Assembly: GCA_040357565.1 (NCBI GenBank)
Contig: JBDODJ010000003.1
Length of the DNA stretch: 64,000 nucleotides
Direction: 5' to 3' (one strand)
Source: Cercozoa sp. M6MM
Lineage: Eukaryota > Endomyxa: Ascetosporea
Shown: piece by piece, positions 1 to 11,258 of the stretch
Layout: each line of letters opens with the position of its first letter
Position numbering within the stretch: the stretch's first letter is position 1
Translations under genes and position numbers: made by a program
The notes under the pieces: generated by a model
Database searches by the model: none
What the model was told of the DNA's origin: nothing
Seen by the model: only the letters and a program-made list of their open reading frames with translations

Positions 1-253
1 GCACCACATGTGCGGTGAGCGAGTGCGAACGTCCGCGATATATAGCGATACGGATATACGACCGACTCGGATATCGCGCGCTTTGAGCTTCAAGTTTGTA
101 CTATATTCAACTTCGCGTCCGGCCATCGCTAATAAACGGAGCGACAAAGACCGCCTCTTTTTTGTTACTGACGTATACGGTGCGGTGAAGCTATTGTAAG
201 GAAGTCAGAACCACTGACCGCGCACCAGCCACCACCACGCCAGGGCAAGGCAA

Positions 254-1881
254 CTACTCAGCCCGAGTTTCAGTGCGACCGCATTGGTACAAGTCAGTGC
301 GACGCTGCTGTAGCACCGGAATCTGCTGTCGCACGACGTCGACGCGAGACAGGTCGATGTCGACAATGCCGATTTCCTCTGCACAGACACTTGTGTACGC
401 AAGGTAGACAGGAGGCTGACAAGGTACCATCATCGCCGAGTTCGAGAATAACATCGCCCCACGGCGAAACGACAGTCGAATGACCCCATGACTAAATTTA
501 TACCTCGATGTGTCTGATATCCCCCCGTGTATATTGTCACTGTACATGGTAGGACGACTCGGTGTTTAAGGCAGGCGCACACGCCATGACGTAACACTGC
601 TCAGATAAACTGATAGCCAAAGACAAGGCAGGACAGAAACGAGGCAGTAGTGACCTGTGTGTCAAGTGCACGCGCTCGCAGAAGTCTAGAACACAAGGGA
701 TATCGCATGCAAATTGGCAAGGAAACGATAGAAGAGAGTACAGCTGCCAGTGCGCCGGTCCGGTGGTACGATTGAAAGCACCCGGGAAGACCAGTGCCTT
801 CACAGTTGCATCTTCTCTCGTCTGGGCTGCCAACACAGAAAACCCAAGTATACAGAGTGACGGAAAGAACTAAAAGGGCGTACCCAACGCAAACTCTGGG
901 AAGCGCAGGTCGTAGCAGATGCCAAAGCCGACCTTGGCTCCTGAACACAGACAACATTGCTGGAACAGAGGCATTGCTGCAGGTATTACGAACCGTCAAA
1001 GGGAGAAACGGCGACGGTCATAGCGTCACCGGCAGACAGAGAATCACTCTCGCGGAAGCGCATCGGCTTGATGCCACGTGCCTCGTCGCCCTGGACAAGG
1101 GAAACCAAGGTAGCGGGTCCAGTCAAAGTAAAGCAGGCAGAGAGGTACCTTGACATCGATATCGAACAGGTGCACCTTGCGGTGCTTGCACACGAGATCG
1201 CCTTCTGTGCCAACAGGCATACTTGCCTCCTGCATACCTCCAGGGGTAAGGATGAGTGTACCCTCATTCCACACCGTGAGCGTGTTGTACACGTTGCCCG
1301 TTTCCTCGCACTTCTCCGGGATACTGCCTCTGCACATTAACACACAAACATTTTACGAGGCAATCAAAGACACCAGAGGCAACTTACCCAACCAGCCAGA
1401 TGTTGTGCGCATCGGCAAGACGCGACATGAGGCCACTCGACATGCACTGATCTCGGATCTCTGTATGCAATGACACAGTAACGCACAAGGAAGCAAAACA
1501 GTCAAGGCCCAAAACCATGCAGATGAATCTTGTCTTTCGGAACGACCTACGTAGATTAACATACACACCGCACAGCATAGAAGAGTAAATCAAAGTACAC
1601 CTCTGCATACTCGGCAAAGGCGGAAGTGTCGTACGGCGAGTTCCAGATCTCAGGCAGCAGCACCATCTGCCCAATGTTCACATTGGAACAGTAGCTGAAC
1701 TCACCTTGTGGACCCACACACCTCCGCTCCTTGGCTGACAGCGCGCTCCACGAGTACTTCCATCTTCTGGAAGTTCTGCGCTTTGGAGCTACCCACTGTG
1801 GGCACAAACCAATCCGCATGCAATCCAGAAGAAGTAGGACCAAAAGATACCCTCCATCTGGACCAAAGCGACGCGCACCAT
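254..1881 (-). CDS. NIT2: Omega-amidase (NIT2-type nitrilase superfamily)
   Basis: This enzyme hydrolyses the omega-amides alpha-ketoglutaramate and alpha-ketosuccinamate to the keto acid plus ammonia, closing the glutamine transaminase pathway in cytosol or mitochondria. The start (ATG at 1881) gives MVRVALVQM, the usual beginning of the fold. Splicing the short introns joins pieces that follow NIT2 in order: a QGAE segment, LPEIWNSPYDT with the catalytic Glu, KHRKVHLFDID with the catalytic Lys, GFGICYDLRF with the nucleophilic Cys, then FNRTTGPAHW and a C-terminal RQQIPVLQQRRTDLY block. All three catalytic residues are present, and the order and spacing match the roughly 280-residue family, so the gene looks intact. 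It is transcribed away from the SCAMP gene, with about 335 bp between the start codons. Assignment to NIT2 rather than NIT1 rests on the NSPYDT and TTGPAHW blocks. Confidence 0.9.
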
Positions 1882-2216
1882 ATTCTTGTTGTTTCTGCAA
1901 GATTAATTCAAATATTTAGTGCGATCAAAAAACAACGAAATAAACTCACACTGCAACCGAACTTAAAACACGCGCTCCCGTTCTCAGCATGTTGCTTTTG
2001 CACGTTGAGAAACTCGGTAGCAACTCTTAGGAGCGCCGACCAGCGAAAAGCAATAAAACAACGATCACGATCGCCGTCGTCCTGCATAGAGGCAAGGACG
2101 CCTATCCACGCGGGTGCTGTAGGTTAGTTGAGTGCTGCAGCTGCTGATTATCAGTGCGATGAGCATAAAATCCAGCATGAAGATATTGAAGTTGTATTGT
2201 GCATTTTTAGTGTGAG
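1882..2216. promoter_or_regulatory. Divergent intergenic region, NIT2 / SCAMP
   Basis: The 335 bp between two outward-pointing start codons must hold both promoters and 5' UTRs. I see no clear TATA element or coding signal. The open frames here are short and lack family features. Confidence 0.4.
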
Positions 2217-3570
2217 ATGAGCTACGAACCGCCGCAACTCGACAACGACAGTGCTGTGAACCCGTTTGGGGCCGCCCCGGCTGAGGACCACCTCTCTCCT
2301 TCGGTGGAGCGCACGGCGGTACAGGATTTGTTTTGCTCGTTGTAACAACTCGCACCGTCCGTGCCACACCCTGCACTGTTGTAGCCACTGACGCAAGCTT
2401 CACAGAGCACGCTGAGCGCCAGTGAGCGCATGCGACGCTTGGAGGCCAAGGTGTGTCACTGCATTCGTGAACTGAGTTGGAGAAGTTGAGAAATTGCGAT
2501 TTTAATCGAACAGGAAGCCGAAATTAGAGCGCGAGAGGAGGACTGCAAGCGACGTGAGAAATACGTACACTCTGTTTTTCGTGCTCCTATCTATTTGTAT
2601 GGTCCGGTGCGTCTGCAGGTCAAGAAATTCTCGATCAAGAATTGGCCGAGATGCTACCCGATTTTGTATCACAGCATCGATCATGAGGTACATTCAAAAG
2701 CCAGTTTGGTGTCGCACACACACACAGATTGAGTGTGTTCGCAGATTCCCCAGCAGCACCAGAAGCTGTGCAAGCAGTTCTACTACGCGTGGATTCTGCA
2801 CATTGTTGTGTTCGCCCTATCACTCTGTACTCTCGTTGCCTTTTGCCCTTGCACGTACTTCTATGCCTCGGTGTGTTGCTGGCAGGCTCGGTGATTGGCG
2901 CTTGGGTCGACCGCGAAACCTGCGAGAGGTATGCTGGCATTAAATTACACTTCGAACACTCTGCACGCTTGTTGTGTGTTCGCAGTTGCGGCAGCAGTGT
3001 CTTCCTGGCCGTTGTTTTCCTGTTGCTGGTGTGTTGGCATCTCTGACCTGCTTCTCTCTGTAAAGTGGACACGTGTATGTGCTGCAGGTGCCGTACCTCA
3101 GCTGGAAGCTCTGGTACCGCGGTATCTACAACATCCTGAAGCGCGACTCGCGCAGTCTCTCGGCCTGGGGACCTTGGCTCTTCCACTCGGGTGCGTCCTC
3201 TACCAAACCTTTTACTCCTCTCTCTGCCCTCTCTCATCCTCCCGTCACTTCAGTTGTCTTCCTTGGCTTCATGATCTTCACGTCGATCGGCATTCCTGGC
3301 ATGGGAACCACGGGCCTCATCTTCATGAGCAGCTCCATGAGCAAAGTCAAGACCTTCACCAACATTCTGATGATCAGCACCTTCTGCCTTCAGGTACACT
3401 CCAACGCTCCACGCCTCCTGCCTTAATTAATTCTTTACCTCTCATGTCTGTACCAGGTCTTTTTCGACATCTTCTACTCATTCTCTTTCTTGCGTGCATA
3501 CCGTATCTACCGCGGCAAGGGCTACATCGCCGAGTATGACCCGGAGCGCGCCGTCACAGCGGCCGTCTAA
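2217..3570 (+). CDS. Secretory carrier-associated membrane protein (SCAMP)
   Basis: SCAMPs are four-span proteins of post-Golgi recycling membranes that help exocytosis and endocytosis. The start at 2217 gives MSYEPPQLDNDSAVNPFG, with the NPF motif that binds EH-domain endocytic proteins. A short charged helix follows (ERMRRLEAK, EAEIRAREEDCKR). Next is the NWPRCYPILYHSI segment that precedes the membrane core in this family, and the first span (FYYAWILHIVVFALSLCTLV). Later exons give WKLWYRGIYNILKRDS, FLGFMIFTSIGIPGMG (family signature GIPG-G) and a last span before a tail ending DPERAVTAAV. At least seven exons are needed. Intron ends are clear where reading frame continuity forces them. 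The gene converges on the L12 gene. Confidence 0.88.
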
Positions 3571-4038
3571 CCAAAGTAGTTTTTAGCTCATGCGGGACCA
3601 AGACCAAACTGAAGACCTACCACAGTATATGCGTCTCTCGATTCAACGGCTCGGGTTTAGTTGAAACACAATCAGATTACCCCCACTAAACTCGGCTTAC
3701 TAAGCTACTGAACGAAGCTTCGCACCATTGCGCTCAAAGACATGCCAAAATTGGACTATACGTCAAGGCTGCTTGGCGGCAAGTCCAGCACTCCACCCTG
3801 CAATTTCAAGACAATTGTTGGATGCGATCCCCCCAGTCGAATGCTCTAATATTGCCATCAGTATAACTTAAAACGCGGCGAACATGATGTAACGAATGTC
3901 AGAACCCAGCGAACTGAAGCGCAGCTGACAGTGACGAGAATCGCAGTTGTATAAATGTATAGTAGCAGAGCGGGCCAAAACTCGGACGGTCCAGACTGGA
4001 AGCCACGAGAACCGAGCCTGGGGAAGTGTGAGCTCGAA
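3571..4038. other. Convergent intergenic region
   Basis: These 468 bp separate the stop codons of SCAMP (+) and L12 (-) and should hold both 3' UTRs. I see no gene, RNA or repeat here. Confidence 0.5.
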
Positions 4039-4735
4039 TTAGATGAGCTCGATATCACCACCGACCTCCTTAAGCTTGTCGGCGAGCTCCTCGGCCTCGG
4101 CCTTGGGCAGGTTGGCCTGTTGTTTTACAAAAAGGCGCGTCAACATCAAGGTGCGACACAGAGTGTACAACAAAGGGTACCTTGACCTCGGCGGGAGCAC
4201 CCTCGACGAGCGCCTTGGCCTCCTTGAGACCAAGACCCGTGATGGCACGGACCTGCGTGAACACACAAAACACATCAAACCTGCGTTCCTCAACAATGTC
4301 ACCAGACACGAACGCACCTCCTTGATGAGCTTGATCTTCTTGCCAGCGTCGAAGCCCTTCAGCTGCACGGTGAACTCCGTCTTCTCCTCCTCAACCGGGG
4401 CCTCCTCGGTCTCTGCAGGACGCACAGCACATAGGACACACGGCACCACGTCCCCGGAAAGATGGCATACCGGCCGCGGCAACCGGCATGGCCATGGCGA
4501 CACCACCAGCCAGCGCGCTGTCCGGAATGTTCAGACGCTCCTTCAGACCCTGTAAACACACATACTTATACAAAATGTGTCCAGAGGATAGCAGCGAAGG
4601 CACCTCGACAAGCTCAGCGACCTCGAGCAGGTTCAGCTTGCACACATCGTCCACGATGGCCTGGATGTGCGGCGCAAGCACCGTCGGCTCGGCGGCGGCC
4701 TCGCCCGAGAACCATCGCCGCCGCGGCCTGCTCAT
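4039..4735 (-). CDS. MRPL12: Mitochondrial ribosomal protein bL12 (L7/L12)
   Basis: L12 forms the flexible stalk of the large mitoribosomal subunit and recruits the translational GTPases. The N-terminal dimerisation part reads IQAIVDDVCKLNLLEVAELVE. A short Ala/Gly hinge and acidic linker (EEAPVEEEKTEF) follow. The C-terminal domain is split by two introns: TVQLKGFDAGKKIKLIKEVR, AITGLGLKEAKALVEGAPAEVK and ANLPKAEAEELADKLKEVGG, ending DIELI. These are the core factor-binding helices. The ATG at 4735 gives an Arg-rich RRRWFSGEA start like the end of a mitochondrial presequence. An upstream exon near 4920-4953 (MRRVVSRAVFS) could supply more of the targeting peptide, but I could not join it in phase. 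Confidence 0.9.
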
Positions 4736-5330
4736 AACAACAACATCGTGAAACAGAAAACCGCAGCAAAAAACAAAACGAAAAAAACCAACAACTCGAA
4801 AATAATCTCAAAAACTTCGGCACACTCATATTTTGTGCCGCGTGCGCCACACATTAACCAACGCACTGCGGCAAATCCTGTGGCGCACCAGGCTTCCGCG
4901 AGATGCAGACACAACGCACCTGAGAACACTGCGCGAGATACGACGCGACGCAAGACTGGCGAACGTCATCTGTGACTTTCGTTAAGTTCGTGTGCAGACA
5001 CGCGAGGGAAACGGCCTGGTGCAGCTCTTGGCCAGCGCGGCAGCGCGGCATGGTACAGCTCGTACAAAAATCGGTCAAACGGACAGCCGCCGCATCCTTA
5101 ATTGATCTCTGTGGCTTCCGATCAGGTATTGTTTCTCACCGAGGCTCCCCTGAACGCTTAACAGAGTCGTGGGAGCGAAGGATCGCGAACGATCGAGCAG
5201 TTAACCTTGTCCGTCTCTCGGCAGCGTACGTAGAGCGCTGCACTGATATATCAACAAATCGAAGAAAACTGCTCTCGGTTGCCCCAATCCGTAGCAGTCG
5301 CCAAGCAGGCGTGCGTGTGTGAGTGCTGAG
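4736..5330. promoter_or_regulatory. Divergent intergenic region, MRPL12 / PH gene
   Basis: These roughly 595 bp hold the upstream regions of two outward-pointing genes, and possibly a first exon of the L12 gene near 4920-4953 on the minus strand. An A-rich stretch lies at 4740-4815. No other gene is supported. Confidence 0.4.
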
Positions 5331-7533
5331 ATGGTTCAGGTCGAGCAGTGGCCCGGATCGGTATGCTTGAGTTTTCTGTTTCTAGTGTGCCTTTTGCTGC
5401 CAGCCAGAAAACAGTTGGGCAACTGTTGGTGCTGAGAGCCTCTAAATCTGGTTCTGTGGACGTAGATCATCCGACGCGGCTGGTTGTCGAAGCGCGGCGC
5501 AGTGCGTAAGAACTGGAAGACGCGTTTCTTTGTGCTGCGGCGCGACGCGCACACCGTGTCGGTAACTGGATCGCTGGGGGGGGGGGGGGGGGGTACGGTG
5601 CATGTGTCTGGTGTGAGTAGGTGCACTATTTTAAAACCGAGGACGATGCAGGCGATTTGTCGCATCAGCTCGGTAGCTGCTTTTCTGTCTGTGTGTATGT
5701 GTGTGCCTGTTTGATTGTGCTTGATGTGCAATGTGTGTTAATACAGGCAGCTGGAGCATGCTCGAAGTGAGCGATGTCACCGTGTTCAGCGACAAGGACG
5801 ACGGCGAGCACACCAAGTTCGCCCTGGTAGCGGGTTTTACACACTGGCTATGTTGCATGCACACTTGGTTGGTCCAGGCACTGGCGACGCCCGAGCGAAC
5901 GTGGTTTCTCTCCTTCCGCACCAACCAGGTACATGGTTCTTGAGGCTGTATGAGGGTAACTCATTCGTGTGTGCGCAGGAAATGCTCTCATGGGGACGAA
6001 CCTTTGGTGAACACTCTGCGAAGAAGCAGGTACACTCGTCTATCACATGTTCCTCTAGTTTCCGCATACACAGGCATGGTGTATGCACAGGAGACAACAG
6101 TGTGGTCGACGTTGCGACAAGTGCTACTGCAGGCCGAATGTGCTGGTACATTTTGGACTGACTTCGTCCGTTCATTTAAACACATATATGGACATGCGTC
6201 TTTTCACATGGACAAACACTACTTGTACTGTTCAGCGGCCTTAACCGAGCTCGAAGTGGCCGATGCGCGCCTGCTGTTGCGAGCCAGAGACATGCGTCTG
6301 GTCGATGCCCTCGTGCGGTCACAAACCGACGGCTACCGTCCATCTGTACGGCTCACTTGTCCTGCTGTTGCATTTTCTTACATAAGCGCGGCTCTCAAGT
6401 AGGGCATTCCAAAGGGCGAAAAGGAACTCGAGCGGATGCGCGACAATGTCGACATCGTCACTCTCTCTGTACTGCCTTTCTGCCCTTGCTGCATGATTAT
6501 ATCTTTAGACCCCATGCGTTTGGACAGGTCATACTGCGCCGCGCGTTGAACAAAGACGCCGCGTTTTCGGCCCCTTCTGTCGTTGTGGCCGGCGAGGACC
6601 CTTGTGGCCGTCCGAGTCTGCGACTGGAGCACGCCATTCCTGTAGCTGCCTTCCCTGTGTTTCCTGGTGCTTCTGGCATTTAGATTTCCTCTTGCTTCAC
6701 CGTAGGTCAGTACGATCCCAGCGCCACCTACAGAGAAACACTCGCTTGCCTCGCGCACTGGTTACTTGTGAATATAAATATTGCATGCAGATATATATGT
6801 ATATATATATATATATATCAGTGTATGAGTAGGCGTGATCAAAACACCAGTCAGTGGTCCTCTGGACAAGCGGTACCCTTGTGCAGCTCTATGTTTACCT
6901 GTCTATCCATGAATACCTGTGTGCATAGGGTAAGGAGAGGCAGTGTGTTTGACGCCGTGTGTCCAGCGCGCGCCTCCCGCGCACTCAGTGGCGACTTCTC
7001 GCCGCTGCCGCCCAACCTGTACCTTCCCTGTATGTGTTTGTGTGCTTGGCTGCAACTATACGATGCGAACTTGACTTTGTGCAGACTCCAGGCCAAGAAG
7101 GGTCGCTCGCGATCGATCTTTGTCGCACGTGCTGGCGTACCTTGTTCCTGTAGTGTGATGGCGGTGATGCACACGAACTCATGAGTATACTGCAGGTGGC
7201 CGAGCCGCGCTTACTGGTGGCAGTACCCGATGCCGACAAGTTGCCGCCGCCCCCACCACCACCTGCCGATGACCCGGACGCTACTGAGGAGGTAGTATGT
7301 TCAAGTCCTCTCATCTCTGTAGGGTTCTATGTGTTGTTGACTTAGGTGGAAGACGAAAAGGAACAAGAGAACACTCTGCGCCCTGGTAAAAATAGTCCTG
7401 GCTACCAGGTATCATTTCGGCGCGTTGTTATTATGTTTGTTCTGTGTCCACGCAGAAGCTCCGTCAATGTCGACGTCGCGCGAACCAACACCGCAGCCAG
7501 AGGAAATCTAGCTCAGCTCGTCGCGCTTCATAA
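5331..7533 (+). CDS. PH-domain protein
   Basis: Pleckstrin homology domains bind phosphoinositides or proteins at membranes. After a first exon MVQVEQWPGS, the second reads IIRRGWLSKRGAVRKNWKTR then FFVLRRDAHT, the first strands of a PH domain with the basic lipid-contact loop. Later exons give SDVTVFSDKDDGEHTKFALV, LATPERTWFLSFRTNQ and EMLSWGRTFGEHSAKKQ, which finish the domain with its C-terminal helix Trp. The rest is helical and poorly conserved (LTELEVADARLLLRARDMRL, IPKGEKELERMRDNVDIV), then a run of prolines in LPPPPPPPADD. At least ten short introns are present; one holds a long G run near 5576-5593. Phase after SPGYQ favours a basic C-terminus stopping at 7533; reading through gives a stop at 7552. 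Partner and pathway are not visible. Confidence 0.7.
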
Positions 7534-7760
7534 CAAACTTATCCTTGCCTGACCTGTCCCCGAGTCCAACGCAAGTCGGATCCGTTGTTTTCGTTTGTTT
7601 GCGTTAATGTACTTGCGTTGCGTCCGTTCAGTTCCGAGCGAAGACGACTCAATCGAATGACCTACTGCGACACGTCTTGATCGATCGAGATCGCCACGGC
7701 ATGGCGCGGCGCGGCCCGGTGACAAGTCTCGCGTGCACGCATATCTTGCAGCTTACTAAA

Positions 7761-10184
7761 TTAAAGGAGACTAACGACATGATCGCTGTCGTTTGGATCC
7801 ACAGCGGTCCCGACAGGCGAGTATGCCGGTGGTGGCCGGGGCACTCCTCGAGTTGAAGCCAAACTTGCGCTAAGACTGACGCCGTCTGGAGCGGTCGAGC
7901 TGGCACTAGTTTTGTGGAGCTCAGTGGGTTCGGCGAGTGAGTGCTCCTCAACGACTTTGACAAACTGGCCGGACCCACTCACGGGCAGTGCTGGAGGAAA
8001 CAAAACCATACAAGAACCCTGAATCCACAAAACACAAGTGAAGGTACCTGAGTCGGTTTGCAAGAACAATCCCTCGTCCAATAGATTGACATTCGTGCCT
8101 TCCGACTGGCCGAATCTACACAAAGACACAGAGAATTCGATAAAACATCTCCCCCGCCTCTGCACACTTAGCGAAAAACGAACACATCAGTCACGCTTTC
8201 GACACGTCGGAACATCAAGCAGTCCTTGTCGCAAAAGTCGAGTCCACCCGCGATATGTCGCAGCTGGTCATCATGTCCAATCTGACGCTTCACAAGACGT
8301 TGCATCGCGCGGACTCGCGCTTCCTGCGATGTTCCAGCAGACACAACCGTCTTGATTGCCTTCATCAAGTCCTACACGACATCAATAGAAATAAAACACG
8401 GGGGGGGGGGGGGTAGACACAATACAACTGGGCAGTTGAAGACAAGTAAGTGATGCGACGTGGCTGCAAACAATTGCATGCGGTGGTGACTCCACAGGAA
8501 TGAACACGGCAGATCGAGTTTCGGTGTGTGTCTCTGGTTGTCTTTGTCCAACGTAGAGGCTGTCCGAGGTACAAACCAGTCGGCCAGACGCACAACGTCC
8601 AAGTCGGAGGTTACAGCAAACAGGCTGATACTGCTACTCATCGAAGCTGTCACGACGTAGCGACCGTCGGGTGACCACGTCGCTGTCAGTGGACGTGATA
8701 GCATGCTCGGACTCGGCAGTGGCCGTGCCTCTCCAACCAACACTTGTTGCGGCTACACAAATCCCCTTGTTTATATTCCACTCCGTGTTCACCGACTTCT
8801 GAAAGTACCTATACCTTTTGCAACTTTTCAAACATCTCCTTCGGCAAGAGATTAGTGCCGTTGTCTTTGGCAGATTGAGTTGCATTAACCCTTGCCCGGG
8901 CAATGGCCTCCTCAACAGCCTCGTCTGCATTGACATCGAACTCGTTGTTGGACTCGAATTGAGTCGTGTCTACATATGGCACTAATGTAGTGGATGTGCG
9001 TGCGCGCGCGCGCGCGCGCGTGTGTATGTGTGTGTGTGAAGACAGGTACCATAGTACTCGGGCGCAAAGGCAACAGGTGCATCACACTCGGCTGCAGCAA
9101 GAAATGTGTCCAGAAAAGACACAGAAAGCGTATGAAAACACGATGGCAACACACCAAGCATGACATCACCGTTGCGCAACAGCACGTCACGTTGGCGAGT
9201 CGAGTCGTACACGACAATGTCTGCCGAGCGTGTGCACACGAGGAGTCGATGTGGCGAAGAGAACTCGAGGTGAGTGTAGAAGGCACGGTCCGGCGGCAGG
9301 CACAATGTGTGACACGCGAAGCTACCGCGGTTATGCACAAAGTCGTCGACGGCCAACAGGCGCAGTTGCCTGTCCGAGGCTACGCCGATGCAGGTGCCAC
9401 TTGGGTCGAAACTAGCGGCGGCCCACGGCGACACGGCGGCCCATGCCACACACTTCGGCTGCCGCAGCTGCCACAGTCGCATCGTGCCGTCGCGCTGTTG
9501 GTATACACACCATACCTCACACCCGTACCATGTACATGTACACACATACAGGGCTACCGATGTGCTAAGCAGCAGCTGCTTGCCGGGACACTTGCTGAGC
9601 GACGTGACACATGCAGAGTGTCCGAGCAGACAGTCGGTAACGGTGTGCGAGGTCAGACTGACCAGGAGAATGACACCATGGCCACATGCCACGGCAAGAC
9701 TCTGCTCGGACACAAAGACGGCAGCAAGAACTACACGTGCCGAAGAGTGCATGCTTTCGTCAAAGGCGTCGTCGAAGGAGAGACGGCACAGCACGAAACC
9801 GTCAGTGGCACGGTGTACGAGTACCTCAGTGCCGATGCTCGTGAGCACACGTGATCCTTTCGGACTCACGTCGAGTACACTCGCAATTCCTTGGGGTCGC
9901 TCGTCGGGCTCTTCGCATTCGAACGACTGCAACGACAGCGACGGCGACTCCAAGTTCTCCGACGGTTCTGAGGCCTGGTCAGCTGACTGCGACTTCTCCT
10001 TCTCAGTGCTGCCACTGGCATCGGCAGCTTTCGGCGATGCGACTGTCGGTCTCTGTTGCAGAGAGACACAGGCACATAGGGCGAAACTTGGCAGCGGCAA
10101 TGCGCGCATGTGCTGCTCGTGCAGTTTCTTTCGTCGCGTCGACAGAAAATCCGTCAGTCGAATTCGCTTCGCCTTGGGCTCCAT
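7761..10184 (-). CDS. WD40 protein resembling Swd2/WDR82
   Basis: Swd2/WDR82 is a WD40 adaptor in Set1/COMPASS histone H3K4 methyltransferase and in the cleavage-polyadenylation and PP1-PNUTS complexes. The ATG at 10184 begins MEPKAKRIRLTDFLSTRRKK, a basic start followed by a Ser/Glu-rich linker. WD blades follow: ASVLDVSPKGSRVLTSIG, LGHSACVTSLSKCPGKQ, DGTMRLWQLRQPKC, then AAASFDPSGTCIGVASDRQL and later TATWSPDGRYVVTASMSS. The blade with RLWQLRQPKC then SFDPSG is the closest match to WDR82. The C-terminal part (MKAIKTVVSAGTSQEARVRA, DLLDEGLFLQTDS-like and an Ala/Pro/Ser tail ending NDSDHVVSLL) is not typical of the family. It could be a lineage extension or a wrongly joined second gene. Introns contain a CG/TG tract and a C run on the sense strand. 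Confidence 0.62.
8994..9038. repeat. (CG)n-(TG)n alternating purine-pyrimidine tract
   Basis: About 25 bases of alternating C and G pass directly into (TG)n inside an intron of the WD40 gene. Such a tract is prone to left-handed DNA. Confidence 0.85.
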
Positions 10185-10705
10185 CGATGGAGCCTGAGAC
10201 ACAAACAAAAATCAAGATGTGTTTTGGCTTAGTTTTGGCCGAATAAAAAGAGTCGTACTGGTTTTATGACAACTGCAGACGACGGATTTGAGCCGACATC
10301 GCTGACTGCGCAAGAGCGAAGATGCAGACCCCAGTCACACTCTCAGAGGAGAAAGCCAAAACGATACCAGTGATCTTTGCCGCCTGTGACACACGCGGTC
10401 GTTTTCGTCGAACGACCTTACGTTTCACTATCTTCTGTGCATAACGTACAACAAGGAGAAGGTGTCACAAACTGCACAAGTGAAGCTCGTTGGGACTGAG
10501 CTTTTTTGTACCGCGACAGATCCATCTCCACTCATCTTAAAGCCACCAGTGGCATACCACGACTATATATAACCTTTTCTAGTGAGTGTCGTGGTGTCTA
10601 GGCTTCAAACTGCCGCCAAAAATAAAAAAGCCCCACAAAAACAGTACGGTCAACCCGACCGCTGATATGGGCAACGTAAATAAATCGAAATATCGTTCAA
10701 GGCGA
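10185..10705. promoter_or_regulatory. Upstream region of the WD40 gene
   Basis: These 521 bp lie between two minus-strand genes. They carry the promoter of the WD40 gene and the 3' UTR of the next gene. An AT-rich TATATATAAC stretch sits near 10564. I see no coding feature. Confidence 0.35.
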
Positions 10706-11223
10706 CTACTCGGCGAGCTTCATCTTCTCGAGGTCGTTGTGAAGGCGCACTTCCGTGGTGAAATCGCGCAGCACGTCAAAGTAGTGGATGCGCGAGGTTC
10801 CACGCGCGGCTTCGTTGAGCACGTTGATGAGCTTGGTATGCGGCGCCACAAGGTGCAGTTTCACCGGAAGCTGTACGTCCACAGACTCAGCATCGAGCAG
10901 CGCGTGCAGCTGCCGGTAGCAGTAGCCCTGCTGGATCTGCTGCAGGGCCTGCCGCAACAACAACACACATACATATATAAATATATATAAATATAAGGGC
11001 AAAGAGGTAGTACGGGCATGTCGGCCACGAGCACAGTGGCCGCGAAACCGCCGGCACGCTTGCGGAACCAGCGGCGCACCCACACGCAGTAGCGATCGAC
11101 GAGTCGCGGGTCCAGTTGCTCGGTGTCGTTGACGGCGCACACCAGCATACGTCGCGGCATGCGGAACTTGGCGTACATTGACACGTCCAGCTGCACACAC
11201 ACACACACACACACATGTGCAAT

Positions 11224-11258
<35 letters not shown>

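Noticed and set aside
10112-10246. Plus-strand ORFs facing the WD40 gene N-terminus
   Set aside because: They mirror the WD40 gene coding strand and lack splice-consistent extensions.
10564-10573. TATA box of the WD40 gene
   Set aside because: TATATATAAC is about 380 bp from the start codon, and no other core promoter element is visible, so the call would be a guess.
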